Of a stretch of 61,396 bases of DNA, positions 34,273 to 43,196 are shown one piece after another (the stretch's first letter is position 1; the number at the start of each line of letters is the position of its first letter). Under the pieces are notes generated by a model. The model was given only the letters and a program-made list of their open reading frames with translations. It was not told the DNA's origin and made no database searches. Origin of the DNA: Verrucomicrobiia bacterium (GTDB lineage Bacteria; Verrucomicrobiota; Verrucomicrobiia; Verrucomicrobiales; DEV007). The stretch covers positions 1 to 61,396 of the forward strand of contig JAGRPB010000008.1 of NCBI GenBank assembly GCA_020439945.1. The letters are read 5' to 3'. Made by a program: the position numbers and the translations under genes.

Positions 34273-35166
34273 CTAAGCCATGATCGTCACCGTTTCGCCG
34301 TCGATGCGGGCAGTGGCTCCGAAAGTCAGCGGTTCGTTGTCATCGATGTGGCCGGCGGGAAAACTGGTCACGACCGGCACACCGAGATCGCAGAGACGAT
34401 CCTTCAGGACCGCCTCCAGCGTGATGCCGTCGGGACCGGGATCGCCCTCGGTGAAAGCGCCGAGAATGAAGCCGGCACAGCGTTCCAGCCATCCGGCCTG
34501 TCGCAGGGAAGTCAGCACGCGATCCACCCGGTAGGGTCGCTCACCCACATCCTCGAGAAACAGCAGGCAACCGTCGATCGGCGGCGCATGGGGAGTGCCG
34601 ACCAGGGCCCCGAGCACCGCGAGGTTTCCGCCGATGAGGCGCCCCTCGGCTGAGCCGGAAACCAGGGACTCGATTTCCCAGGTTTCAGGGGAGTCGCGAC
34701 CTTCGAGGGTGGCAAACCACTCCTCCCGTACCCGGTCGCTCGCACCGGTCAGCGAGGCAACCATGGGACCGTGAATCGAGCGCACTCCGGCGCGTGCCCA
34801 GAGAGCATGCAGCGCTGTGATGTCGCTGAATCCGACGAGGAGCTTGTTCGCCTCGGCGACCTCTGAGGGATCGAGGTCGGGCAGAAGTCGCGTCGCTCCG
34901 TAGCCGCCGCGGGCGCAAACGATGGCATCGATTTCGGGATTGCGGATGGCTTCCTGTAGCTCCGCCAGTCGACGTTCGTCGGAGCCGGCAAAATAACCCG
35001 TCCGGGAAAAGAGACCCTCGTCGAACACGACTTCGTAGCGTTCCCGCAAGATGCCTAGCCCGATCTCGAATCGTTCCCGGTCGAACGGCCCCGACGGCGC
35101 CACGACGGCCAACCGGGCTCCCTTCTGAACGGGGTGTGGCATGGGGAACGGTTTGGCGGATCTCAT
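34273..35166 (-). CDS. LD-carboxypeptidase (peptidase family S66)
   Basis: The product of 297 residues is a serine peptidase of the LdcA/MccF family. Motifs: LAVVAPSGPFD near the start, VCARGGYGATRLLPDLD, and LVGFSDITALHALW, whose Ser is the expected nucleophile. The later GGNLAVLGALVGTP, FLEDVGERPYRVDR (Glu) and FPAGHIDDNEPLTFGA (His) complete the Ser-Glu-His triad. No signal peptide is seen, so it is probably cytoplasmic: recycling of murein tetrapeptides, or self-immunity to peptide-nucleotide antibiotics. ATG 35142 is an equally possible start. Confidence 0.92.
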   Translation of the reverse strand: MRSAKPFPMPHPVQKGARLAVVAPSGPFDRERFEIGLGILRERYEVVFDEGLFSRTGYFAGSDERRLAELQEAIRNPEIDAIVCARGGYGATRLLPDLDPSEVAEANKLLVGFSDITALHALWARAGVRSIHGPMVASLTGASDRVREEWFATLEGRDSPETWEIESLVSGSAEGRLIGGNLAVLGALVGTPHAPPIDGCLLFLEDVGERPYRVDRVLTSLRQAGWLERCAGFILGAFTEGDPGPDGITLEAVLKDRLCDLGVPVVTSFPAGHIDDNEPLTFGATARIDGETVTIMA

Positions 35167-35288
35167 GAATCTTTCTTTTCCTCTACTTTATTTTCGACAG
35201 CGGAGCAACGTCGAGGGCGGATGGGTGAGCCGGTAATCCTGATATCCGTCCCTTTCGGAAAGGCGAGTCTTGGAGCTTGTCTAAGACC

Positions 35289-36449
35289 ATGTCACCCGTC
35301 CTCGAAACTCTCGCCGCGTTGGTCCGGATCAACAGCGTCAATCCGGAATGGGGTGGTCCCGGCGAGAAAGAAATGGTGGCTCATCTGGAGCGTTCCTTCG
35401 CTGAGGTTGATCTGGAAACCATCACCGAAGAGGTTCTGCCGGGTCGTTCCAATCTGATCGTTCGAGTTCCGGGGCGCGATCCGCATCGATGCGTGCTCCT
35501 GGAAGCCCATCTCGACACCGTTTCCGTGGCGGACATGACGATCCCGCCTTTCGATCCGGTCATCTCCGATGGCAGGCTTTTCGGGCGCGGCGCTTGTGAT
35601 GTGAAAGGTGGGCTGGCGGCGATGATGCAGGCCGTTCGAGACCTGGCGGAATCCGGAACTCCGCCTCCGTGTGAGGTGATCTTCGCCGCGGTCATTGACG
35701 AGGAACATCACTATCGCGGGGTGACGGCGCTGATCGAATGGCTGAGGAGGCGGGGGAGACCGCTGCCCGAGGCGGCGGTCGTCGCGGAACCCACCGAGCT
35801 TCGCGTGGTCCGTGCCAACAAGGGCGTGCTCAGATTCCGGGTCATCACTCGCGGCAAGTCTGCCCACAGTGCCAAGCCTCATCTCGGTCGCAATGCCATC
35901 GTGGCCATGGCGCCGGTGATCGAGCTGTTGGATCGCGAGGCGGCTCGATTGGCTCGGGAATCCGATCACCCGTTGCTGGGACCGGCGACCCTTTCCATCG
36001 GTGTCATCGAGGGCGGAGCCCAGGTGAATTTTGTCCCGGAGCATTGTGCCGTTTCGATCGATCGCCGATTGCTACCGGGAGAGAGCGGTGAGTTCGTGCT
36101 CGATCACCTCGAGAATCTCCTGGGGGAACTGCGCGCCGATCATCCCGATCTTGAGGTGGAGATCGAGCGGCCGCCGCAATTGGTCGACGAAGCCATGGAG
36201 ACGCCAGTCGATTCACCGGTGGTCGCCACCGCATCGGCCGTCCTGAAGAATCTCGGGGAAAACGCCGAGCCGGTGGGCGTGCCATTCGGTTGCGATTGCA
36301 CCAAGCTGTCGCGGGCCGGCATCCCCAGCGTCATCTTCGGGCCGGGATCGATCGACCAGGCCCATGGCGCCGTGGAATTCGTCGAGACGGCCCAAGTGGA
36401 AAAGGCCGTCGAATTTTATCGAGACTTTGTCTTCAATTTTGGAAGCTGA
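35289..36449 (+). CDS. M20 family metallopeptidase (ArgE/DapE/ACY1-like)
   Basis: The product of 386 residues begins at ATG 35289; an in-frame TTG lies 12 bp earlier. The M20 layout is complete: LLEAHLDTVS (first His-x-Asp of the metal site), GRGACDVKGGLAAMM (bridging Asp), VIDEEHHYRG (catalytic Glu and metal Glu), and GCDCTKLSRAGIPSVIFGPG near the C-terminus with the later ligand in DQAHGAVEF. It is divergent from the LD-carboxypeptidase. The reaction is probably removal of an acyl or amino-acid group from an amide; the substrate is not evident. Confidence 0.92.
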   Translation: MSPVLETLAALVRINSVNPEWGGPGEKEMVAHLERSFAEVDLETITEEVLPGRSNLIVRVPGRDPHRCVLLEAHLDTVSVADMTIPPFDPVISDGRLFGRGACDVKGGLAAMMQAVRDLAESGTPPPCEVIFAAVIDEEHHYRGVTALIEWLRRRGRPLPEAAVVAEPTELRVVRANKGVLRFRVITRGKSAHSAKPHLGRNAIVAMAPVIELLDREAARLARESDHPLLGPATLSIGVIEGGAQVNFVPEHCAVSIDRRLLPGESGEFVLDHLENLLGELRADHPDLEVEIERPPQLVDEAMETPVDSPVVATASAVLKNLGENAEPVGVPFGCDCTKLSRAGIPSVIFGPGSIDQAHGAVEFVETAQVEKAVEFYRDFVFNFGS

Positions 36450-36498
36450 GAGCCATTCAATCGTAAATCAGCCATGATGGAGACCGGGGAGCAGGCAG

Positions 36499-36618
36499 GT
36501 AGCATGGGATTCCAATCCCGTGCTTGTCCCCGCGGGATTGTATCCCGCGAGTCACTTCGTGGAAGTTGGGCGGGATGCAATCCCACCCGGACAGGCACGG
36601 CTTGAAAAGCCATGCTAC
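36499..36618. repeat. REP/BIME composite of four hairpins
   Basis: The left end is GTAG at 36499 followed by an imperfect palindrome (GCATGGGAT/ATCCCGTGC), and the right end is its inverse ending in CTAC at 36618 (GCACGGCTT/AAGCCATGC). Two more hairpins lie between (GCGGGAT/ATCCCGC and GGGAT/ATCCC around GCA). It is a closed inverted pair with inner copies, as in bacterial BIMEs. Confidence 0.85.
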
Positions 36619-36657
36619 GGAATACTCAAACCCATTTCGCATCGAGATTCACCCATC

Positions 36658-36694
36658 CAACCCTGTTGAGTCCACGACTTGACCCTCTTTGATC
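36658..36694. repeat. Two-core ACCCTG element, copy 4 (direct)
   Basis: ACCCTG at 36660 and ACCCTC at 36682 are direct with a 22-bp offset. The right end is about 5 bp from the start codon of the amidohydrolase, so it fills the usual ribosome-binding and promoter space. Confidence 0.75.
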
Positions 36695-36698
36695 TGTC

Positions 36699-37655
36699 AT
36701 GACTTCCGATCGCCATACCTCCAACCGCCGTGAATTCCTCAAGTTATCCGGAGCCCTCGCTGCCGGTTCTATCGGGGTTTCCTGTTCGAAATCGAAACCA
36801 TCGAAGGTCGAGTTCGATCCGGCAGGCTGGATCGATGCCCACGTTCACATCTGGTCACCGGATCTCGATCAATGGCCGTTGGGGAAGGGGTTCATCGCGG
36901 AGCGCATGAAACCGCCGAGTTTCACGCCCGAGGAGTTGTTCGCCGAATGCCGACCAGAAGGCGTGTCCCGAATCGTGCTGATCCAGATGAGTTTTTATCG
37001 TTTCGACAACCGCTACATGTTGCGTGCCATGCGCGATTATCCCGGTGTGTTCGCCGGCGTGGCGGTGGTCGATGCGGAAGATCCGGAAGTGGAGAAAACG
37101 ATGCGGGATCTGAAAGGGCAGGGGGTCCGGGGATTCCGGATTCGGGCGACGGCCGAGACGGTGGCGGAATGGCCGAGCAACGACGGGATGAAACGGATGT
37201 GGCGCGTCGGAGCAGAAGAAGGTTTGTCGATGTGTTGCCTGGCGGACGCGGATTCGTTGCCGGGCATTCATCAGATGTGCGAGTTGTTCCCCCAGACGCC
37301 GGTGGTGATCGATCACTGCGGACGCATCGGCACCAGCGGAACGATCGAACCCGCCGATGTCGACCATCTGTGCGCCCTGGCGACTTTTCCCACCGTGCAG
37401 GTGAAGACGTCGGCATTCTACGCGCTCGGGAAGAAGGAGGCGCCGCACACCGATCTCGGGCCGATGATTCGGCGGCTTCGCGACGCTTTCGGCGCCGAGC
37501 GACTCATGTGGGCGAGCGATTGTCCCTACCAGGTTCAGAACGGCCACACTTATCACGATTCCATCGCCCTGATTCGCGATCGCTTGGATTTCCTGAGTGA
37601 GGAGGAAAAAAACTGGATCCTCCGTGACACGGCTGAGAGGGTGTTTTTCACCTGA
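36699..37655 (+). CDS. Amidohydrolase 2 family (fuconolactonase-like) secreted enzyme
   Basis: The product of 318 residues begins with a Tat-type leader (NRREFLKLSGALAAGSIGVS, then CSK), which may also be lipidated at that Cys. The mature part is a metal-dependent TIM barrel: WIDAHVHIWSPDLDQWP at the front (HxH metal motif), GFRIRATAE, VVIDHCGRI (His), and RLMWASDCPYQ (Asp) near the end. This matches the amidohydrolase-2 family that hydrolyses sugar lactones and related carboxylates. Substrate unknown. It ends 8 bp inside the end of the convergent aminotransferase gene. Confidence 0.9.
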   Translation: MTSDRHTSNRREFLKLSGALAAGSIGVSCSKSKPSKVEFDPAGWIDAHVHIWSPDLDQWPLGKGFIAERMKPPSFTPEELFAECRPEGVSRIVLIQMSFYRFDNRYMLRAMRDYPGVFAGVAVVDAEDPEVEKTMRDLKGQGVRGFRIRATAETVAEWPSNDGMKRMWRVGAEEGLSMCCLADADSLPGIHQMCELFPQTPVVIDHCGRIGTSGTIEPADVDHLCALATFPTVQVKTSAFYALGKKEAPHTDLGPMIRRLRDAFGAERLMWASDCPYQVQNGHTYHDSIALIRDRLDFLSEEEKNWILRDTAERVFFT

Positions 37656-38775
37656 GCGTGGAACGAAGCGAGCCGAGCAGGCGATCGATATCGTCCGCCT
37701 GATTGTATCCGTGGATGGAAATGCGCAGTCGTCCGGCCTGGTGCATGACGTGAATGTTTTCCGCCAGCAAGGCGGCGTGAATCTCCTCGTCGCGCTGATG
37801 CTGAAAGGAAACGATGCCGGAGGAGGCGTCAGGCTGGAATGGTGACATGGTCTTGATCCCAAGCTCGGCCAGTCCCTCGTGGAGTCGCGCCACGATCGGA
37901 TCGGCGTGCGCGGCGATCGCCTCGATACCGATGCTGTCGAGGTAGTCGAGCGAGGCGGAGAGCGCGTAGATGGCGGGAAAGCTCGGCATTCCCACCGCGA
38001 AACTGTCGGCGCCTGGTTTCGGTTCGACTCGGGTAAATCGATCGGCGTCGAAGGCGTTGACCAGATGATACCAGCCCCCGGCGCGGGCGGTGACTTTTTC
38101 GGAAGAGGTTCTCGGCACGGCGACGACCGCTCCGCCGTGAGTTCCCAGGAGCCACTTGTAGGTGCTGCCGATGAGGCAGTCAGCGTCTTGACAATCCAGC
38201 ACGATTCTTCCCGCGGCCTGGGTCACGTCGACCGAGAGGATGGCTTGCGGGGCGCGTTCTCTCACCAGGTCGCGAAGCGGCGCCCAGGGAATCCGGTAGC
38301 CGGTGAGAAAGCTCACCAGCGAGACCTGAACCAGGCGCGTGCGTTCGCTGAGAAGCGCGGCGAGATCGTCCAGCTCCAGCATCCCGTCCCGGTTTTTCCA
38401 CAGGTGGACCGTCGGGTTGCCGGGCAAGCTCAGCCACGGAGTGGCGCCGGCGGGGAATTCGAGGTCGGTGATGACGATTTCATCGGCGGACTCCGGCGCT
38501 ATTGCGGTGGCCAGCAGGTTGTAGGCTTCGGAGCTCGAGGAGCAGAAAGCGATTTCCTCTTCCTCGAATCCAAGGACATTCGCGGCGCGCTGGCGGCAGG
38601 TGTCGTATTCCGCGAAGAGATGATCCCGGCACTCCATGCCGAGAGACTTGTGCTCGAAATAGTGATTCAGCGCCTCTCGCGCCGGAAGGGGCGGGATTCC
38701 TTCAGCGGCGGTATTCAGATAGGCCTTTCCTTCGATCGAGGGGAAATCGGCGCGGCGGGTTTCAGGCGTCAGCAT
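37648..38775 (-). CDS. Class V aminotransferase (PLP enzyme)
   Basis: The product of 375 residues shows the class V aminotransferase / cysteine desulfurase fold. YLNTAAEGIPPLP lies near the start, FCSSSSEAYNLLA is a PLP-phosphate region, DVTQAAGRIVLDCQDADCLI includes the Asp that pairs with the pyridine, and STYKWLLGTHG carries the Schiff-base Lys. The C-terminal part (RLRISIHGYNQADDIDRLL) is typical of isopenicillin-N-epimerase-like members. No nearby Fe-S or thiolation genes suggest a desulfurase role, so the substrate remains open. Confidence 0.92.
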   Translation of the reverse strand: MLTPETRRADFPSIEGKAYLNTAAEGIPPLPAREALNHYFEHKSLGMECRDHLFAEYDTCRQRAANVLGFEEEEIAFCSSSSEAYNLLATAIAPESADEIVITDLEFPAGATPWLSLPGNPTVHLWKNRDGMLELDDLAALLSERTRLVQVSLVSFLTGYRIPWAPLRDLVRERAPQAILSVDVTQAAGRIVLDCQDADCLIGSTYKWLLGTHGGAVVAVPRTSSEKVTARAGGWYHLVNAFDADRFTRVEPKPGADSFAVGMPSFPAIYALSASLDYLDSIGIEAIAAHADPIVARLHEGLAELGIKTMSPFQPDASSGIVSFQHQRDEEIHAALLAENIHVMHQAGRLRISIHGYNQADDIDRLLGSLRSTLR

Positions 38776-38841
38776 ACCTCTTCTATGACCGGTCGCGGGC
38801 GAATTGACAATCGGTGATTGTCTCCAACCGACACTTGAAAC

Positions 38842-39150
38842 TCACGCCTCAAACGGGTCGCCCGAATCGTCGTTCAGGTCTTCGGGGAGTTCGCTGTCGA
38901 CCACATTGAAGACGGCCGCCACCGAGGCAAAGGCGTCGTCCTCATCGTCACCGGCAACCTCGATATCGACCATCGCCCCGAGCGAGGCACAGAGCATGAG
39001 GATGCTGAAGATGCTTCGCGCATCCGCCATCTGTTCGTTCACCTTGAGCTTGACCGAAGAGCGAAACGATTGGGCGCGTTTCACGAGCTGGGCGGCGATG
39101 CGGAGATGCAGCCCTTCTTTCCATGGGATTTCAAAGCGGGCACGCTTCAT
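38842..39150 (-). CDS. HPr-like phosphocarrier domain protein
   Basis: The product of 102 residues, from ATG 39150, aligns by eye with HPr. EGLHLRIAAQLVKRAQ keeps the His that becomes phosphorylated by enzyme I, but has Leu-Arg-Ile where classical HPr has Ala-Arg-Pro. DARSIFSILMLCASLGAMVD keeps the Ser of the HPr-kinase site region. DIEVAGDDEDDAFASVAAVF is the last strand and helix, followed by an acidic tail. No enzyme I, EIIA or HPr kinase gene is in the window. It may act in regulation rather than sugar uptake. A longer start at 39201 adds a basic leader with no HPr counterpart. Confidence 0.75.
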   Translation of the reverse strand: MKRARFEIPWKEGLHLRIAAQLVKRAQSFRSSVKLKVNEQMADARSIFSILMLCASLGAMVDIEVAGDDEDDAFASVAAVFNVVDSELPEDLNDDSGDPFEA

Positions 39151-39234
39151 GCGAAAAGATCGGTGCGAACCCCCGTTTTCTCTCTGGCATTTTTGCGCCA
39201 AGACAGATCGCCGACCCGGTGACGCTTAGGGGTT

Positions 39235-41643
39235 TCAATTCACTTGCTTGTCGGCCTGCAGGTAGGCGAGCAGGTCCAGCACCTGATCTTTGCTGAGCAC
39301 GTTGATCAGGCTGGGCGGCATGGGTGAGACATTCGGTCCCGCAGGATTACGATAGAGGTCGGCGATGACGCGCGACGGATGGATGATCGATTCCAGCATC
39401 GCCTTCGGATCAAACCGTCCGCCGATTCCGCTGAGATCGGGCCCGATGACTGCCTGGTTGGTCGCTGGGTCGCTCGCCATTCGATGGCAGGCGACGCAGG
39501 CGGCCGCGTGGTAGGCGCGCTTTCCGGATTCGAGATCGCGATTCCCGAGCGGCTGGGACAGCTCGGTGGCGAAGTCGTCGAGGGTCCAGTTCTGAACAAA
39601 TTTCGCGGGATAGAGGGAGATTTCCGGCTGCGGAATCTCGGGCTTGGCGGGTTCGAGGAGATCCGCCAGCGCGGTTCGCTCTTCCTCGGTGAGCGCGGCG
39701 ACGGCTTCCTTCCGCAAGTCTTCCCCGGTGCGGATCCACCAGCGGCCCCCGGGCCAGGTTTCGAAGCGGCGAAGCGCTTCCAAGTAGCGACGCCGCTGGT
39801 CGGTGTTCCAGCCATCCTCGATGTATCGAAGAAAAACGAGGTAGTGCGACCAGTCCCGGGTGTCGTCCGAAGATTCCAGGAGGCCGAGGGTTCTCCCGAT
39901 CATGCCCGTCGCGCCGAGATAGACGAGCAGCTCGCAGAGTTCGTGATTCACCGGCCTTGCCTCTCCCGGATAGAGCGAATCGAGTGTTGCGATCATTTTC
40001 GCCCGGGTGGAATCGTTCGGCTCTCCCTGGCGAATGAAACTGAGCTGTATGGCGCGGAGCAGAGTCAACAGGGTTGGGTCGTCAACCTGACCCTCTTTGA
40101 TGGCTTCGCAGGCGGCGTCCAGCAATTCGCCCTGTTGAGCGGCGTCATCGACTCTGGCCAGGGCGAGCAGGCCGGTCGGCGATCGCTTCCCGAGAACTTG
40201 CCTTCGCCATTCGGCGACGGGCTGGTTTTCCAAGGCGACCCGGGCGGCGAAGCGGATGAAGCGTTCGGGATGATCGAGATTCGCCAAGGCAAGTCGGGTG
40301 CCGGCGTCACCGGTTTTCGTATGCCAGCGTTCGAGTTCGTGACGGAGTTCCCGCAGTTTTTTCGCCTCGGGATCGGGAGCGGGCGCTTCCCATTTCGGGG
40401 CATCGATTTCACCGGTCCAGCGGACCCGGTAGAGGGCCGACTGGGTGCGTCGGCCGCCGGTGATGAACCAGAGGGCGCCGTCGTGAAAAGCGAACGCGGT
40501 CAGGTTGAGCGGACGACCAGAGAGGAAGGTTTCCTTTTCTCCCGTGTAGCTGGCGCCATCGGGCGTGAGATGAATGGCGAGGAGTCGACCGTAGGACCAA
40601 TCGGCGATGAAGAAGGCCTCGCGCCATTTTTCGGGAAAGTCTGACTCATAAGCAAAGCCAACCCCGGTGGGCGAGCCGAGCCCGATATCGCAGGCGGCGG
40701 GGAGGGAGTCGGGATAGTAGGCCGGCCACTTCCCGGTGCCGCGCCGCCATCCATATTCGCCGCCGCTGACGATGTGGAGCACTCGGGTCGGTTTGTACCA
40801 GGCCAGTCCGGCATCCCATTCGCTGTCGGCATCATAGACGAACATTTCGCCATCGCGGTTGAAGTCCATGTCGAGCGCGTTGCGCAGCCCGCCGCAGAGT
40901 CGTTCGAACTTCGAGCCATCCTTGTCGGTGCGCAGGATGTAGCCGGCGGGAGCGGGAATACGGTTCCAGCTGTCGTCCCAGGGATTGAGAATGAGCTGGT
41001 CTTCGCCCCAGTTTTTGAAAGGGGAATCGGGCGCTTCGTCTTTGGGATCCAGCCAGGGATCGTTGCCGTGAACCAGGTAGATCATGCCATCGGGACCGAG
41101 CCGGAGATGGTTGCGTCCGTGGCCGACTCCGCCGCCGGTGGCGAGCAGGAGCTTCACCTCGTCGAAACGATCGTCGCCGGTGGTGTCGCGAAGCCGGTAG
41201 AATCCCTTTGAATCGTTCGCGTTGGCGTAGAGGGCGCCGTGGGCCCAGAGCAGACCGCGGCATTCTTCGAGGGTTTCCTCCACCACGTCGGCCGCGACGA
41301 CCTCGGCCCCGTTGTCGCTGAAAGTCAGCCGGAGAATGCCCTTTTGCTCCATCCCGAGATAGGCGCGGCCGCGATCGTCGAAGCACATCCCGATCCAGGA
41401 ATCCTCGTCGGGACCGGCGGCGCGGATCAGGTCGATGGCGAAGCCCTCCGGGGCTTGAATGGTGGTGGGTGGCGTCACCGTCGAGGGATCGCCCGGTTTC
41501 GCCATTTTCCAACTATCATAAGCTTCAACACGCGGAACCGGCGTGAGCCCTTGGGGCGCTTCCTTTTCTTCCGCGAGTAGGGGAGCGGCGGTGGTCACAA
41601 AAATCAGACCAAGCGTGATCGCGGGAGAGACCGGGAACTTCAT
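39235..41643 (-). CDS. PVC-type haem-binding dehydrogenase with cytochrome c domain
   Basis: The product of 802 residues starts at ATG 41643 with a signal peptide (MKFPVSPAITLGLIFVTTAA, then PLLAEE). Residues about 55-430 form a soluble sugar-dehydrogenase-like beta-propeller (VGHGRNHLRLGPDGMIYLVH, SGGEYGWRRGTGKWP, FIADWSYGRLLAIHL). HEAT-like helices cover about 450-690. The C-terminus is a cytochrome c domain with the CVACH haem site and GPDLSGIGGRFD, ending at LLAYLQADKQVN. The middle of that haem domain, the beta-hairpin usually present between the 'SRVI' helix and the final helix, is short here. It carries a copy of the ACCCTG element at 40065-40101 within its HEAT region. It is divergent, only 39 bp from the ceramidase-like gene. 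Confidence 0.9.
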   Translation of the reverse strand: MKFPVSPAITLGLIFVTTAAPLLAEEKEAPQGLTPVPRVEAYDSWKMAKPGDPSTVTPPTTIQAPEGFAIDLIRAAGPDEDSWIGMCFDDRGRAYLGMEQKGILRLTFSDNGAEVVAADVVEETLEECRGLLWAHGALYANANDSKGFYRLRDTTGDDRFDEVKLLLATGGGVGHGRNHLRLGPDGMIYLVHGNDPWLDPKDEAPDSPFKNWGEDQLILNPWDDSWNRIPAPAGYILRTDKDGSKFERLCGGLRNALDMDFNRDGEMFVYDADSEWDAGLAWYKPTRVLHIVSGGEYGWRRGTGKWPAYYPDSLPAACDIGLGSPTGVGFAYESDFPEKWREAFFIADWSYGRLLAIHLTPDGASYTGEKETFLSGRPLNLTAFAFHDGALWFITGGRRTQSALYRVRWTGEIDAPKWEAPAPDPEAKKLRELRHELERWHTKTGDAGTRLALANLDHPERFIRFAARVALENQPVAEWRRQVLGKRSPTGLLALARVDDAAQQGELLDAACEAIKEGQVDDPTLLTLLRAIQLSFIRQGEPNDSTRAKMIATLDSLYPGEARPVNHELCELLVYLGATGMIGRTLGLLESSDDTRDWSHYLVFLRYIEDGWNTDQRRRYLEALRRFETWPGGRWWIRTGEDLRKEAVAALTEEERTALADLLEPAKPEIPQPEISLYPAKFVQNWTLDDFATELSQPLGNRDLESGKRAYHAAACVACHRMASDPATNQAVIGPDLSGIGGRFDPKAMLESIIHPSRVIADLYRNPAGPNVSPMPPSLINVLSKDQVLDLLAYLQADKQVN
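40065..40101. repeat. Two-core ACCCTG element, copy 5 (inverted, inside gene)
   Basis: CAGGGT at 40069 and ACCCTC at 40090 are inverted with a 21-bp offset. On the coding (minus) strand the right core reads ATC AAA GAG GGT CAG GTT (Ile-Lys-Glu-Gly-Gln-Val). Confidence 0.7.
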
Positions 41644-41682
41644 GTTCCGATAGGCTAGCAGGCCCTGTTTGTCTCGATCACC

Positions 41683-43140
41683 ATGAAAACGCGATTTTTT
41701 GCGCCATTCGTCATCCTCATTGTTACCGGTTTGCTGGTCGGCCTGAGCCTTCCCGACCGCGCGGCGGAATCCGCGGCCTATCCGTGGAAAGCCGCCGTGG
41801 CCACGGTCGACATTACTCCCGAGCCGGGAACCTGGATGGCCGGTTACGCGGCGCGGAAGGGACCATCCGAAAAAATTCTCCAGCCGATTCACGCGAAAGC
41901 CTTGGCGATCGAGGATGCGGATGGCGGGCGCTTCGTGTTCGTGACTTTCGATCTTATCGGGATTCCGCGACCGTTTCGCGATGCCGTCGAGAAACTGGCG
42001 GGCGAGAAATACGGGCTCGCTCCGGAGGCGATTCTGCTCAACGCCTCGCATACCCACAGCGGTCCCATGATTCGACTCTACCAGCCGCCGAAGGGCGGGG
42101 GAGAAGAGCGGGCTCCCTACGCCAACGTTCCGGACGAGGAGCAGGAATTGCGGGTTCGGCAGACCCGGGAATACAACAAAAAGCTGCTGGCGGCGGTGGA
42201 TCAACTGCTCGGCGAGTCCCTGGAAAACCTCCAGCCGGCAACCCTGGCGTGGTCGCATGCCCGTTGCGGTTTCGCCATGAATCGACGGACGCCCGGGGGC
42301 CCCGGGGAATGGAAAAACTCGCCGAACCCCGAAGGTCCGGTGGATCACGAGGTGCCGGTGCTGCAGGTGCGGGCCACGGACGACGCGAAAACCTTGAAAG
42401 CGGTGATGTTCGGTTATGCCTGTCACGCCACGGTCTTGTCTCTCATGGAAATCAGCGGCGACTGGCCCGGCTACGCGCAACGGTATTTCGAGGAGGATCA
42501 TCCCGGAACCGTCGCCCTGTTTCTCAACGGTTGTTCCGGCGATCAGAATCCGTATCCGCGTCGGCTCCTCCACTACGCCGAGCGGCATGGGCGCAACATG
42601 GCGACCTCGATCGAGGCCGCGCTGGAGACACCCTCAAAACCGATGGCGGGACCGATCCGGTCGGCGCTGAAGTGGCCGGAGATTCCCTATCAGCAGCCGC
42701 CGACCCGCGCCGAATTGGAGGAAAAGGCAAAATCGAAGGATCGCTACGATGCCCGGCACGGTCAGTTCCTGCTCGATGTGCTCGACACGGCCGGCGGTTT
42801 CCCAAAAAGTTATCCTGTTCCCGTGCAGGTCGTGAAATTCGGGAACGATCTCACCCTTGCCGCGATCGGCGGTGAGGTGGTGGTCGATTATTCCCTGCGA
42901 TTGAAGAAGGAACTCGGAGAGGCCACCGGCGGCGCCCCGGTTTGGGTGGCCGGGTATTCCAACGACGTGATGACCTACATCCCCAGCAAGCGGGTTCTCG
43001 AGGAAGGCGGCTACGAGGGCGGCGGCGCCATGCGTTACGTCCGTTCGACCGTTCATCCGGCCCCGTGGGATCCCAGCATCGAGGAGCGCCTGGTGGGGGC
43101 GGCGGAAGAGTTGGAAGCGGGGTTGCGGAAGGAGGAGTGA
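41683..43140 (+). CDS. Neutral/alkaline ceramidase-like secreted hydrolase
   Basis: The product of 485 residues has a signal peptide (FAPFVILIVTGLLVGLSLPD). It matches the N-terminal domain of neutral/alkaline non-lysosomal ceramidase: AVATVDITPEPGTWMAGYAA, ILLNASHTHSGP (zinc His-x-His), MFGYACHATVL (second His) and FLNGCSGDQNP, then VWVAGYSNDVMTYIPSKR with the last ligands. The C-terminal immunoglobulin-like domain of true ceramidases is absent, so the real substrate may be another amide or ester; in PVC bacteria this family is widespread near sulfatases. It is probably followed in the same transcript by the tagaturonate reductase-like gene. Confidence 0.9.
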   Translation: MKTRFFAPFVILIVTGLLVGLSLPDRAAESAAYPWKAAVATVDITPEPGTWMAGYAARKGPSEKILQPIHAKALAIEDADGGRFVFVTFDLIGIPRPFRDAVEKLAGEKYGLAPEAILLNASHTHSGPMIRLYQPPKGGGEERAPYANVPDEEQELRVRQTREYNKKLLAAVDQLLGESLENLQPATLAWSHARCGFAMNRRTPGGPGEWKNSPNPEGPVDHEVPVLQVRATDDAKTLKAVMFGYACHATVLSLMEISGDWPGYAQRYFEEDHPGTVALFLNGCSGDQNPYPRRLLHYAERHGRNMATSIEAALETPSKPMAGPIRSALKWPEIPYQQPPTRAELEEKAKSKDRYDARHGQFLLDVLDTAGGFPKSYPVPVQVVKFGNDLTLAAIGGEVVVDYSLRLKKELGEATGGAPVWVAGYSNDVMTYIPSKRVLEEGGYEGGGAMRYVRSTVHPAPWDPSIEERLVGAAEELEAGLRKEE

Positions 43141-43196
43141 CCCCGTCGTTGCCGCTTTCCAGCTTGCTCGGAGCGGTGGCGGGACAAAGATGTGCC

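Noticed and set aside
40129..40140. GCCCTGTTGAGC as an extra core next to copy 5
   Set aside because: It is one base off the core and 39 bp from the nearest core, outside the fixed spacing.
41644..42588. Upstream extension of the haem dehydrogenase frame to 42588
   Set aside because: The extension is antisense to the ceramidase-like gene, and a signal peptide starts exactly at ATG 41643.
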